64,000 bases of DNA from JAAYAO01 sp051133435. GTDB taxonomy: Bacteria > Actinomycetota > Actinomycetes > Propionibacteriales > Propionibacteriaceae. The stretch is taken from assembly GCF_051133435.1 (NCBI RefSeq), contig NZ_JBPGNY010000001.1, forward strand, positions 868,001-932,000, read 5' to 3'. Positions 1 to 7,990 of the stretch are shown here, in pieces. Within the stretch, counting starts at the first letter, position 1; the number at the start of each line of letters is the position of its first letter. The position numbers and the translations under genes are program-made. The notes under the pieces were generated by a model, which did not search any database, was not told the DNA's origin, and saw only the letters and a list, made by a program, of their open reading frames with translations.

Positions 1-561
1 GGCGAAGTGGCCGGGCTCCTGACGTTTGATCGGGGTGATCACGGTGTCGACCATCGCCTGCTCACCCATCTCGGTGAGCCCTTCGGTGAAGGTGTTGTAG
101 GCCAGCACGGCCTGACGCTCGGTGCTCGCTCCGGTCAGGTAGTACATCAGGCGGGACACGTCCTGGATGCCCCGGAAACGCCCCAGGGCGCCGAGCATCT
201 TGTACTTCCAGTTGATCGTCAGCATCGGCTCCGCGGGCAGCATGCCGATGTCCTGGGCGAGTTGGTCGAGGATGATGCCGTGCTGGATCTCCTGCGGCTG
301 CCACACGTCCTCGTAGAAGAACCGGTCGTTCTCCTCCACGTCGGGCAGCACGGTCAGCAACTCGAGGACGTTGCGGTCGACCTCGAGTTCGACGCGGGCC
401 AGGTAGGCGAGCAAATGGCCGTAACGGGTTCGCACCAGGTCGGGGTTGTTGACGGTGCGGTCGATGGAGCTCAGCGGGATCGGCGGGTACAGCTCCCCGA
501 GCCGCGCGACGTGATCATGGATCTTGGTCAGCGTGATCTCTTGACGTGCCACGGGCCCCAT
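1..561 (-). CDS. Ferritin-like di-iron-type protein (3' end outside window)
   Basis: The gene reads leftward off the window, leaving 187 N-terminal residues in an unbroken frame. Two EXXH motifs (EIQH at 91-94, EPGH at 182-185) and intervening glutamates (E58/E60, E148) resemble the ligand pattern of ferritin-like or acyl-ACP-desaturase-type di-iron proteins. Homologous actinobacterial proteins of about 250 residues are, from memory, often misnamed GTP-binding protein LepA; nothing here looks like a GTPase. The ATG at 561 has no Shine-Dalgarno; a GTG nine bases downstream is an alternative start. A 14-bp palindrome lies 13 bp upstream. Substrate and reaction are unknown, and the di-iron role is inferred from motif spacing only. 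Confidence 0.6.
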   Translation of the reverse strand, partial: MGPVARQEITLTKIHDHVARLGELYPPIPLSSIDRTVNNPDLVRTRYGHLLAYLARVELEVDRNVLELLTVLPDVEENDRFFYEDVWQPQEIQHGIILDQLAQDIGMLPAEPMLTINWKYKMLGALGRFRGIQDVSRLMYYLTGASTERQAVLAYNTFTEGLTEMGEQAMVDTVITPIKRQEPGHFA

Positions 562-573
562 ACTAGAGCGGTT

Positions 574-587
574 CTGCGGTACCGCAG
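574..587. promoter_or_regulatory. 14-bp palindrome, possible operator
   Basis: CTGCGGTACCGCAG is a perfect palindrome between the start of the ferritin-like gene (561) and the 3' end of the metallopeptidase gene (637). Its place just upstream of a start codon fits a repressor site, but no cognate regulator is apparent. Confidence 0.3.
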
Positions 588-636
588 ACCGCAGCGGAAT
601 TCGTTCATTCCTCGGCCATCTTTTGTTGCCGGACGG

Positions 637-1959
637 TCAGATCCGGTCCACCGACCAGGTGGCGCAGGCGGTGGCCTCACCGGAGTTGTATCCCGACCAG
701 ATCCACGCCCAACGTTCCTGGCCGGTGCCGTAGCCCGGGGTGTCCCCCATCCGGCCGTACCAGTTGGCGAACCAGTCGTAGTCCTCACGGCTGTAAATGG
801 TGGTCGAGATCCGTCCGGCGAGCAGGCCACCGAGGCATTCGACCTGACTCTCACTGCGTTTCATGGTGGTGGTGCTGTCCTCGGGCCACTTCTGCTGGGC
901 CATCAGGTTCTGGGTGCGCCATTGGATGTAGTGCCCGTACTCGTGGAACAGCACGTGGGTGGTGAGGATCGGCGGCTGTTCGAGCATGGTCTGCTCGTTC
1001 AGGTAGATGCCGTTGGTTTCGGTGTCACCGCTCCAGCTACCACAGAAGTAGCCCCAGCCCTCCGGATCCAGGGTGCCGCAGGGCGTGGTACCCGACCCCG
1101 AGAAGTAGTACAGGTCGGGTTCGGGAGACGGCTTGAACCACTCGTCCAGTTGTGGCCCGTACACCTGCCGTGCACATTCCAACAGGCCCTTGTGCTGCGT
1201 TTCGCGGCTGGGATCGGTCAAACTCACCGGACGGGCCGAGCAGTTCACGTCTTGGGCCGCCAACCAGTAGAGCCGGTTGTTCAACAGGATGCCCCTGGCA
1301 TAGGCGGGGTCTTCCGGAATGGCCCGATGGTCGGCGGTATCGGCGGCTTGGCCCTGGTTGTGCGGTTTCCCGTTGTGTTCGGGCTGCACCTGATCGCCCG
1401 CTGTCGGATCGGGGGCGGGGTCCTGGGTCGGGTCCGGTTCCGGTTCGGGGTCCTGGGTCGGTTCGGGCTCGGGGTCCTCGGTCGGACTCGGCTCGGGCTC
1501 GGGATCCTCGGTCGGGGTCGGTGCCGGCTCGGGATCTTCGGACGGGGTCGGCTCGGACGTGGTGGGCGCAGGGTCCGGCTCCACCACCTCGGTGCGGTTG
1601 CTCAGCGACAGCGCGACGAAGGCGACCCCGAGAATCAACACCGTGACGATCGCGCCGATCAACACCGGTTGCCAGCGACGTCGCGGCGGTGGCGGTGCTC
1701 CGAACCCCGGTTGACCACCCCAGCCGGGTTGGCCGCCCGACTGGTGGTGCCCGGACCACGGTTGCTGGTTACCCCAGGGTTGGTGGTTACCCCAGGGTTG
1801 CTGGTTACCCCACTGTTGCTGGGTACCCCACTGCTGTTGACTGCCCCACTGTGGTTGTCCCTGGTTCCAGCCGGGCTGGACGTTCCGTCCGTTGTTCGGC
1901 TGCGACCAACCGCTCGATCCGCCGCCGAACGGTGACCCGCCCGTCTGCCACCCGCTCAT
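637..1959 (-). CDS. Membrane-anchored HEYGH zinc metallopeptidase with Gln/Trp-rich N-terminus
   Basis: A 440-residue protein. Residues 1-90 are rich in Gly, Gln and Trp with repeated WGNQQPWG-like units and are predicted to be cytoplasmic. A single membrane helix follows at about 95-118, then a Pro/Glu/Asp/Thr linker with TEDPEPEP-type repeats to about 185, then an extracellular domain. The zinc-binding motif HEYGH is at 339-343, as in the putative neutral zinc metallopeptidase family (YpfJ type). Four cysteines in the outer domain could pair. The gene is a diverged relative of the shorter metallopeptidase at 5031-5900. The substrate is unknown; the repeats suggest contact with cell wall or other surface proteins. 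A possible -10 TACGCT lies about 40 bp upstream. Confidence 0.75.
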   Translation of the reverse strand: MSGWQTGGSPFGGGSSGWSQPNNGRNVQPGWNQGQPQWGSQQQWGTQQQWGNQQPWGNHQPWGNQQPWSGHHQSGGQPGWGGQPGFGAPPPPRRRWQPVLIGAIVTVLILGVAFVALSLSNRTEVVEPDPAPTTSEPTPSEDPEPAPTPTEDPEPEPSPTEDPEPEPTQDPEPEPDPTQDPAPDPTAGDQVQPEHNGKPHNQGQAADTADHRAIPEDPAYARGILLNNRLYWLAAQDVNCSARPVSLTDPSRETQHKGLLECARQVYGPQLDEWFKPSPEPDLYYFSGSGTTPCGTLDPEGWGYFCGSWSGDTETNGIYLNEQTMLEQPPILTTHVLFHEYGHYIQWRTQNLMAQQKWPEDSTTTMKRSESQVECLGGLLAGRISTTIYSREDYDWFANWYGRMGDTPGYGTGQERWAWIWSGYNSGEATACATWSVDRI

Positions 1960-2012
1960 TCGCCCTCACTCGCCCTCGCCCCAGACCGGGGCCAGCGTAG
2001 CCGGGCGACGGC

Positions 2013-2378
2013 TCACAGCAGGATGACGAGCAGAATCACCAGCAGCACGATGCTCACCGCGATACCGCCGCCCACCGCGAGGGCGAAACGACTCGCGTCG
2101 CGGCTCGGGGCGAGTTCGCCGGGGGCGGTGCTGCCCTGTTCCACGATGGCCGGGTCCTGGTAGGTCTGCACCGGCGGGAGTCCCTCCACGACCGGGACGA
2201 GTTCGCCCAGGGTGTTGGCGGCATAGAGCCGATCGAGCCGGTTGCGGTAGTCGACGTCGTCCAGCTTGCCCTCGGCGAAGGCGTCGGCGAGCCGGGCGGT
2301 GAGCTGATTGCGCTCGTTGTCATCCACCGGCTCATGCGGAGTGCTGCGGTACTTCGACGAGATCGGCAGATTGCTCAT
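2013..2378 (-). CDS. DUF1707 domain membrane protein
   Basis: A 121-residue protein. Residues about 15-67 match the DUF1707 pattern (DDNERNQLTARLADAF, then GKLDDVDYRNRLD and GELVPVVEGLP), a short helical domain common at actinobacterial N-termini and related to SHOCT domains. A linker leads to one C-terminal membrane helix (about 98-120) ending in Leu/Ile residues, so it is a tail-anchored or single-pass protein. The start is set by a -10 hexamer TAGGCT six bases before the ATG, indicating a leaderless mRNA; that promoter overlaps the end of the PstS-like gene. The function of the domain is not known. Confidence 0.8.
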   Translation of the reverse strand: MSNLPISSKYRSTPHEPVDDNERNQLTARLADAFAEGKLDDVDYRNRLDRLYAANTLGELVPVVEGLPPVQTYQDPAIVEQGSTAPGELAPSRDASRFALAVGGGIAVSIVLLVILLVILL

Positions 2379-2384
2379 GCCTAC

Positions 2385-2390
2385 AGCCTA
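2385..2390 (-). promoter_or_regulatory. -10 box of leaderless promoter for the DUF1707 gene
   Basis: TAGGCT on the minus strand fits TANNNT and is six bases upstream of the ATG at 2378, so transcription should begin at or next to the start codon. It abuts the TAG stop of the upstream gene (2392-2394). Confidence 0.5.
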
Positions 2391-2391
2391 G

Positions 2392-3807
2392 CTAGCCGAT
2401 CGATTCGATGGCCGAGGCCAACTCGCCGTAGAGGCCCTCGGAGAAGGCCGAAGTGAGTTTCTCGTCCACCGCCAAGCGGTGCCCTTCGGGCGAGAGGATC
2501 CAGCCGAACACTTCCCTGACGCGTTCCCCATCGGCGGCATCGGGGTACTTGCCGCACACGACCACGTAGCTCACCACCACCGCCGGGTAGGCGCCGTCGA
2601 TATTGCGGTCGAGTTGACGAGCCTGGTCGTGTTCGGGGCGTCCCGGGACCTTCGGGGAGCCGTCGATTTGGTAGGCGCCCTCGGGTCCGTGCGCGGAAAG
2701 ATCCTTGCCACCGTGGCGCACCAGCGCCACCTGGGTATCGCGCACCGCCGCCGATGCCGGCAGGTAGGCGATCGCTCCGGCGGTCTCCAGTTGTCGGCGA
2801 GTCTCCGACGCGGTGGCCGGGGTGCCCCCCTTGGCCGGCCAATCGTCGCCGGCTGCCAGCGACCACGCTCCCGAAGCCTGCAGCCATTCGGTCATCGCCC
2901 GGTTGACCGGGGTGCGATCGCTGCGATAGACCGGCGTGATCTTCAGGTCGGGCAGCTCGGCCTCGGGGTTCAGTTCGGCGATCGCCGGGTCGTTCCACGA
3001 GGTGATCTCACCCTGGTAGATGGCGGCCAGGGTCTTGGCGTCCAGCACCAGGTCCTCGACCTCGGGCACGTTCACGGCCAGGGCCACCGGGTCGGCCAAG
3101 ACCGGCAGATGCAACGGTGGCGCTTCGCACCCGTCGGCACTGTTGGCCTCGGTCTCGTCCATCGGCCGGGTGGTGATCGCATACTGACGATCACCCTTGA
3201 GGAACTCTTCCAGCCCCATGTTGTTGCCAACCGGGTTGTAGCCCAGCTTCAGTGAGCCGGCCTCCTCGAGGGCGAGGCTCCACCCCTCCATGGCCGACAC
3301 CGCGTTCGCGGCTCCGCCGCCGTCGAGTTCACCGCTGACCTGTGGCACGTCTGGCTGCGAGGAGTCGGGGGAATCGTCCGGATCCGCAGTGCCGTCGGTG
3401 GTTTCGGAGGCCGGAACCTCCTGCGAACTCGACGGCGTCATCACCCGGTAAACCGCAAAGACGGTGATCAGCAGCAGGATCAGCGCGATCGCCAACACCG
3501 CTGCCGCGATCGCCCAGCGGGCGCCGCTCTTCTTCGGCGGCCCGCCGGATCCACCGGGGTACGGGCCGTGGGGACCGCGAGGGGGGCGGGGCGGGCCACC
3601 ACCGGGGTACGGGCCAGGCCCCGGTGGCGGTCCGCCGGGCTGCGGGCCATGGTGCCCGCGCGGAGGTCCGCCGGGCTGCGGCCCGTGTTGACCCGGCTGC
3701 GACCCCTGTTGACCCGGCAGACCGCCGGGATGCGGTTGCCACTGTGGGCCCGGTGCGCCGCCGGGGTGCTGGGGTCCTTGCGGACCCGGCTGCTGGCCAA
3801 AACTCAT
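2392..3807 (-). CDS. Membrane-anchored PstS-like periplasmic-binding-fold protein
   Basis: A 471-residue protein. Residues 1-95 are a Gly/Pro/Gln low-complexity tail, 98-121 a membrane helix, 125-160 an acidic Ser/Asp linker, and about 160-470 a type II periplasmic binding fold like phosphate-binding PstS. The PstS family pattern is visible: LAAIYQGEITSWNDPAI near 260-277, followed by YRSDRTPVNRAMTEWL. Unlike normal PstS it has no lipobox and carries a long cytoplasmic tail, and no pstCAB genes are nearby, so it may be a sensor or scaffold rather than a transport subunit. The ATG at 3807 follows GGGAACGG; an upstream in-frame start would add 14 residues unlike the family. Confidence 0.7.
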   Translation of the reverse strand: MSFGQQPGPQGPQHPGGAPGPQWQPHPGGLPGQQGSQPGQHGPQPGGPPRGHHGPQPGGPPPGPGPYPGGGPPRPPRGPHGPYPGGSGGPPKKSGARWAIAAAVLAIALILLLITVFAVYRVMTPSSSQEVPASETTDGTADPDDSPDSSQPDVPQVSGELDGGGAANAVSAMEGWSLALEEAGSLKLGYNPVGNNMGLEEFLKGDRQYAITTRPMDETEANSADGCEAPPLHLPVLADPVALAVNVPEVEDLVLDAKTLAAIYQGEITSWNDPAIAELNPEAELPDLKITPVYRSDRTPVNRAMTEWLQASGAWSLAAGDDWPAKGGTPATASETRRQLETAGAIAYLPASAAVRDTQVALVRHGGKDLSAHGPEGAYQIDGSPKVPGRPEHDQARQLDRNIDGAYPAVVVSYVVVCGKYPDAADGERVREVFGWILSPEGHRLAVDEKLTSAFSEGLYGELASAIESIG

Positions 3808-3885
3808 CCGTTCCCACTTCCGTGCGTGTCCTCGGCACAGACTAATCACTCGGGGTGCATCGCAACCGGCACCGCACCACGGGAG

Positions 3886-4959
3886 CTATTGGGTCGGCGA
3901 CGGCAACAAGGCCCGGTCGGGCACCGTGCGGGCCACCACATCGGGGGCACCGGCGACCAGGACATATTCCAGATTGCGGCCCCGGCCCGGTTCTCCGACG
4001 ACCTCACCGCGCAGATTGTGCACCCCGATCCGGTGCCCGATGTGGCGGCGGCTGTCGAAGGCCAGCACCTCCACCTCACCGTGCACCCGGCACATGTCGA
4101 CCAGGTCGTCCAACGGGACGAAACCCTCGTCGTTGAACGAGACCACCACCACCTCGGCCCGAACCCGGGCGATGAGTTCTGCCAGAGCGGCGGGCATGGT
4201 GCGACGGCTGTCCAACACGGTGCGGGTTTCGGGCTCGCGGGCATCGGCACGCTTGCGAGCCACCCCATAGGTCTCCGGTTCGTCCCAGCGCACGAGGGTT
4301 TCCCAGATGTGGTAGTTCGTGAAATACCGGTGCTGGTTGTAGGGCGGATCCAGATAGGCCAAGTCGGCCGGGGGTAGTTGGTCGACCAACTTGGTGGCAT
4401 CACCGCGCACCGCCCGTCCGGTGCCGGGCACCAGTACCGGGGCGCGCAGCCGCAGGGGGCTGTGGGAGCGGGCCGACCAGTTCTTCAGGTAGGCCATGTG
4501 CAGCCCGATCGTGGAGTCGACCCGGTCGGCCGCCTCGATCAGGCTGGTCAACAGCACCGGACGCAGCCACGATGCGCCATAGCGGCGGTCGATGCCGGCC
4601 CGGATCGCATCGATCCGTTGCCCGTTGTCGGGCTGGAAGTAGCGGGCCTGTTCACAGAACATCTCGGTGACGTAGCCGCGCACCGGCGCCAACCCGCCCA
4701 GCCAGTCGAGGGCCTCGGCCAGTTCGGCGTGCTGCTCGGTGGTCAGGGTGTCGGCGTCCAGTTCGACATAGCACTGGGCGAAGACCTCGCTGTAGGAGGC
4801 AAGGTCCACCGCGGTGGTGTGCAGCCCGCGGCGGCAGAACTCCTGAGCCACCCTGGTGGTGCCGGTGAACAGGTCCAGGGCCGTGGCGGCACCGGAGTTC
4901 TCGGCCAGCTCCCCCAGCACGCCGACCAGACGGCGTTTGGAGCCCAGGTACTTGATCAT
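3886..4959 (-). CDS. N6-adenine DNA methyltransferase (D12/DPPY class)
   Basis: A 357-residue protein that should transfer a methyl group from S-adenosylmethionine to adenine N6 in DNA. The N-terminal LGSKRRLVG (5-13) and LDLFTGTT (28-35) correspond to the motif I region for SAM binding. DPPYNQ (204-209) is the catalytic motif IV and is followed by the family-typical HRYFTNYHIWETL. No restriction endonuclease gene is adjacent, so it may be an orphan methylase used for regulation or protection. The target sequence cannot be read from the protein. A 16-bp imperfect tandem duplication spans the start codon, so a decoy ATG with three codons then TAG precedes the true start. Confidence 0.85.
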   Translation of the reverse strand: MIKYLGSKRRLVGVLGELAENSGAATALDLFTGTTRVAQEFCRRGLHTTAVDLASYSEVFAQCYVELDADTLTTEQHAELAEALDWLGGLAPVRGYVTEMFCEQARYFQPDNGQRIDAIRAGIDRRYGASWLRPVLLTSLIEAADRVDSTIGLHMAYLKNWSARSHSPLRLRAPVLVPGTGRAVRGDATKLVDQLPPADLAYLDPPYNQHRYFTNYHIWETLVRWDEPETYGVARKRADAREPETRTVLDSRRTMPAALAELIARVRAEVVVVSFNDEGFVPLDDLVDMCRVHGEVEVLAFDSRRHIGHRIGVHNLRGEVVGEPGRGRNLEYVLVAGAPDVVARTVPDRALLPSPTQ

Positions 4960-4975
4960 GGCGCTACTTGATCAT
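4949..4975. repeat. Direct repeat over the methyltransferase start codon
   Basis: TACTTGATCAT occurs at 4949-4959 and 4965-4975, a 16-bp spacing. On the coding strand each copy reads ATGATCAAGTA; the upstream copy forms a three-codon minigene (Met-Ile-Lys-stop) and the downstream copy is the true start. Each copy contains a GATC inside the palindrome TGATCA. Confidence 0.7.
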
Positions 4976-5030
4976 GTTGGACGGGTTCACGTCGTACCGG
5001 ATCCTGATGTGGTCATGCACACCGTGCTGC

Positions 5031-5900
5031 TCAGAGGCGTCCGCTCCAGGTGTTGCACTTGCGGGGGTCGCCGGAGTCGAAGCCGATCCGCATCCACTTC
5101 TGGCGCTGTTCGGCCGAGCCATGGGTCCACGATTCGCGATCGACCCGGCCGGCCGTCCGCTCCTGAATCCGGTCATCACCCACCGAGTGGGCGGCGTCCT
5201 GAGCCCGTTGCACGTCGTCGGCGGTCACTTCGGCGATCGGGCTCTCGGGATCCTTGGCGGCATTGCTGAGCCACACCCCGGCATAGCAGTCGGCCTGCAG
5301 TTCCAGGCGCACCGCAGCCGATTGGGGGCCGGTCGAGCGGTCGCCCTGGGCGCGGTTCATGTCACCGGACAGGTTCTGGATGTGGTGGCCGTATTCGTGG
5401 GCGATCACATAGGCCTCGGCGGCGTCACCGCCCTTGGCACCGAGCTGGGAGACCAACTGGTCGAAGAAACCGGTGTCGAGGTAGATGCCCATATCGGCCG
5501 GGCAGTAGAAGGGGCCGACCGAGGAGTCGGCAGTGCCACAACCGGTACTGATCTGGCCGGTGAAGATGTTCATCGAGGCCGGACGGTGACCCTCATACTG
5601 TTCCACCCAGTAGTTGTGGATCGAGTTCTCATAGGCCACCCAGCGGCACTCACGATCCTTGGAGATATCAATGCCCTCCCCCTGGCAGCGCTCATAGGCA
5701 TTGCTCTGCTGGGGTTCCTGCGGATCGGGTGCGGGGCCGCCGGTCAGCATGTCGGGGTTGATGCCCAGGAACAGGGCGATCAACACGATCACCAGGCCGC
5801 CGACACCACCACCGATGGCGAGGCCGCCACGTCCGCCTCCGCGACCCCCACCTGTTCGCATCCGGGACGGATCAAGATTCGCCTTCTCGTTGTAGCGCAT
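5031..5900 (-). CDS. YpfJ-family neutral zinc metallopeptidase
   Basis: A 289-residue single-pass membrane protein. A short basic, Gly/Arg-rich N-terminus is followed by a membrane helix (about 27-48) and a conserved extracellular metallopeptidase domain. HEYGHHIQ begins at residue 168 and provides two zinc-ligand histidines and the catalytic glutamate; RLELQADCYAG downstream supplies the usual third ligand glutamate. The C-terminus (GDPRKCNTW) is typical of the family. The ATG at 5900 is chosen because GGAGG stands seven bases upstream; a TTG two codons earlier is less likely. It is the canonical family member, while the gene at 637-1959 is a diverged one. Substrates are not known. Confidence 0.9.
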   Translation of the reverse strand: MRYNEKANLDPSRMRTGGGRGGGRGGLAIGGGVGGLVIVLIALFLGINPDMLTGGPAPDPQEPQQSNAYERCQGEGIDISKDRECRWVAYENSIHNYWVEQYEGHRPASMNIFTGQISTGCGTADSSVGPFYCPADMGIYLDTGFFDQLVSQLGAKGGDAAEAYVIAHEYGHHIQNLSGDMNRAQGDRSTGPQSAAVRLELQADCYAGVWLSNAAKDPESPIAEVTADDVQRAQDAAHSVGDDRIQERTAGRVDRESWTHGSAEQRQKWMRIGFDSGDPRKCNTWSGRL

Positions 5901-5920
5901 CGCCAACCTCCATCACGCAG

Positions 5921-5959
5921 ATCGCCCCTATGCCGGCTTGAGCCAAGCATAGGGGCGAT
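5921..5959 (-). terminator. Strong hairpin downstream of the Bax-inhibitor gene
   Basis: Thirteen-base arms ATCGCCCCTATGC (5921-5933) and GCATAGGGGCGAT (5947-5959) are perfect complements, and the loop holds a further GGCT/AGCC stem. It lies between the stop of the Bax-inhibitor gene (5987) and the start of the metallopeptidase (5900). There is no T tract, as is usual for actinobacterial terminators. It could also act in the leader of the metallopeptidase mRNA. Confidence 0.6.
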
Positions 5960-5986
5960 ATAGCGACTTGAGGGACGCCGGGTCGG

Positions 5987-6838
5987 TCAGCGGCGGAAGT
6001 AGGAAAGGATCCGCAGCAGTTCGGTGTACAGCCAGACCATGGTGACGGTCAGACCGAAAGCGGCCGTCCAGGACATCGAGGCCGGAACCCGGTTGCGAAT
6101 ACCGGTTTCGATGAACTCGAAGTCCAGAATCAGGTTCAGCGAGGCGAGCACCACCGCGACGATCGAGACGAGGATCGGCAGCATGCCGACCGGGCCGGTG
6201 ACCCCGGCGCGCAGGCCGAGGTTGACCACACCGGTGAGGCTGAGCAGGAAGTTCGCCACCAGCGCCAGCGCCAGACCGGCGGTGGCGATCAGCACCACCT
6301 TGCGAATGCGGCTGGCGATCCGGCCCAGGTTGAAGAAGCGGTAAGCGGCCAGCACCACACCGGCCACCAGGAAGGTCGACACCACGGCGGCGACCACGAT
6401 GCCCGGGTAGTAGAACTCGAAGATCTTCGACAGCATGCCGACGAAGACACCCTCGATCAGCGAGTAGCCGATCACCACCGCCGGGTTGACCTTGCGAATG
6501 ACGATCATCGCGACGGCGGCGACGATCGACAGCAGGCCGGCACCGAGCAGGGCCGGGATCACCAGGGCGTCGGGGATGAAGAACCAGGCGGCCGCGGCGA
6601 CGCCGGCCACCAGGGCGAGGCAGATCGCGGTCTTGGTGATGACATCTTCCATCGTCATCACGCCCTGGACGGGCTGCTGCGGCGGCATCGACGGTGCGCC
6701 ACCGTAGCCACCGTAGATATCCGGCCCCTGGCCCTGGTACCGGGGGTCGCCGTACTGCGGGTCGGAGTAGGGGGCCGAGGAGTATTGCGGCTGGAATTCC
6801 TTCTGCCGGGTCAGTACGGGATTGGAGCTGTGAAACAT
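5987..6838 (-). CDS. Bax inhibitor-1/YccA family multipass membrane protein
   Basis: A 283-residue protein with a Gln/Pro/Tyr-rich cytoplasmic N-terminus (about 1-60) and seven hydrophobic helices from residue 67 to the C-terminus, ending LLRILSYFRR. This matches the actinobacterial branch of the Bax inhibitor-1 superfamily (TMBIM/YccA/YetJ). Some members leak calcium or protons across membranes; the physiological role in bacteria is not settled. AAAGG is eight bases before the ATG. A -10 TACACT (6876-6881) and a small palindrome ACTGG-T-CCAGT (6868-6878) lie upstream. Confidence 0.85.
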   Translation of the reverse strand: MFHSSNPVLTRQKEFQPQYSSAPYSDPQYGDPRYQGQGPDIYGGYGGAPSMPPQQPVQGVMTMEDVITKTAICLALVAGVAAAAWFFIPDALVIPALLGAGLLSIVAAVAMIVIRKVNPAVVIGYSLIEGVFVGMLSKIFEFYYPGIVVAAVVSTFLVAGVVLAAYRFFNLGRIASRIRKVVLIATAGLALALVANFLLSLTGVVNLGLRAGVTGPVGMLPILVSIVAVVLASLNLILDFEFIETGIRNRVPASMSWTAAFGLTVTMVWLYTELLRILSYFRR

Positions 6839-6867
6839 TGCGGGTGCCTTTCAGGCGCTCGATCTTG

Positions 6868-6881
6868 ACTGGTCCAGTGTA
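6868..6881 (-). promoter_or_regulatory. Probable promoter and small palindrome for the Bax-inhibitor gene
   Basis: On the minus strand TACACT (6881-6876) fits a -10 box, and ACTGG-T-CCAGT (6868-6878) overlaps it and the predicted start of transcription. This gives a leader of about 30 bases with a Shine-Dalgarno, unlike the leaderless genes elsewhere in the window. Confidence 0.35.
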
Positions 6882-6958
6882 TGCGGTCTGTGGGAGTGCT
6901 TCGGCCCGTTGCTCCGGTCACGATCACGCATCGGGTTCGGAGCTTCGTCGGGCGTGCT

Positions 6959-7831
6959 TCAGGACTTGGCTTCGACCACCCGGCCGAACTCCTCCCAGGC
7001 CGTGACCACCCGCTGCGACCCGTTCTCGATCTCGGTGGCCACCTCACCGGCCGCCTTCTGATCGGCCTGCTGCCAGGCATTGGTCGCCTCGTGTTCGGCC
7101 CGGATCGCCTGCCGGTTCTTCTCCCGGTCGATCCGGCCACTCGAACGGGCCTCGCCGTTGAGCTGCCAGGCCGCCCGGCGCTCCTGCAGGTAGGTGGCGC
7201 GGGCCTGCACGATCCCGTCCTGCACCTTCACCTCGCCGGCCTGCTCGACCGCGGCCTTGCACTCGGCCGCCGCGGCGTCGAACGACTCACCGGTCGCGCC
7301 ACGATCCATGTAGGCATTGGCCTTGTCGAACTCGTGGCACACCCGCTGCATGTGCTTCACCGGCGGCACCGAGGCGCCCCAATCGGTGAGGAACGTCCGG
7401 TAGGAGTTCACCGCCTCGGACACCGGGCGATAGGCCTCGGCGACCTCGGAATCGGAGAAGGCCCGTTCCTGGCTCAGTTCCTCGACCTGGGTGCCGTAGT
7501 CGCGGACCACCTGCATCATCGCGTCGACCTTCGTCTCGTTGTCGGCCGGATCGGGTGACTCGCTCTGGGCCACCTGCACCACCTGGAACATCACCTCATC
7601 GCGGTGTTTGGTCAACAGCTCCTGGCTGCGGTTGTGCACCTTGCTGTAGTCGCCACCGAGCACCGGTCGCCACAGCGTCCACGCCAGCAGGCCGACGATG
7701 ACCAGCGCCACCAGGCCCACGACGATGCCGACCGGCAGCACCCAGCGCGGACGGCGCTTCGGGGTGGCGGAATGGCCGGTGTCGGACGGGGGCAGATCGC
7801 TGGTTCCAGAATGGGGTGTTCCAGAAGTCAT
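6959..7831 (-). CDS. Single-pass membrane protein of unknown function
   Basis: I do not recognise this 290-residue protein. Residues 1-28 are polar with basic residues just before one membrane helix (about 30-52). The rest is extracellular and mostly helical, with many Glu, Gln, Ala and Arg residues and likely coiled coils (about 60-110 and 190-285). Two cysteines near 153 and 180 could form a disulfide. The architecture resembles secreted or anchored helical-bundle proteins rather than an enzyme. A long palindrome (repeat copy A) lies 79 bp upstream of its start. Confidence 0.65.
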   Translation of the reverse strand: MTSGTPHSGTSDLPPSDTGHSATPKRRPRWVLPVGIVVGLVALVIVGLLAWTLWRPVLGGDYSKVHNRSQELLTKHRDEVMFQVVQVAQSESPDPADNETKVDAMMQVVRDYGTQVEELSQERAFSDSEVAEAYRPVSEAVNSYRTFLTDWGASVPPVKHMQRVCHEFDKANAYMDRGATGESFDAAAAECKAAVEQAGEVKVQDGIVQARATYLQERRAAWQLNGEARSSGRIDREKNRQAIRAEHEATNAWQQADQKAAGEVATEIENGSQRVVTAWEEFGRVVEAKS

Positions 7832-7909
7832 GTGCCGGAGTCTGCCAGAGCCCGGCCCCGGTCACCGCATCGGCGACCAATCACCCCTCTCGGCGACCAT
7901 CCCCACCTG

Positions 7910-7978
7910 CACATGCAACCCGGACTCGTTCCTGCGTGGCCTAGTTGTGCACGCAGGAACGAGTCCGGGTTGCATGTG
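7910..7978. repeat. Dispersed palindromic element, copy A (perfect 29-bp arms)
   Basis: Arms 7910-7938 and 7950-7978 are perfect reverse complements over 29 bases, with an 11-base loop (GCCTAGTTGTG). Left arm: CACATGCAACCCGGACTCG, then TTCCTGCGTG. Closely similar palindromes occur at 16618-16686 and 32760-32827. The variable arm base is G here, paired with C in the other arm. It lies between two minus-strand genes, directly after the O-methyltransferase stop, so it could terminate that gene. Its recurrence elsewhere argues for a repeat family of REP or MITE type. Confidence 0.85.
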
Positions 7979-7990
7979 GGTGGTCGGCAG

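Noticed and set aside
7..1935. Plus-strand open frame of 642 codons at the window start
   Set aside because: It is antisense to the ferritin-like and metallopeptidase genes; the minus strand carries clear motifs (EXXH, HEYGH).
7910..7978. Plain intrinsic terminator only
   Set aside because: The sequence recurs at two other places, one between divergent genes, and arms covary; a terminator role for copies A and B remains possible but does not explain the family.
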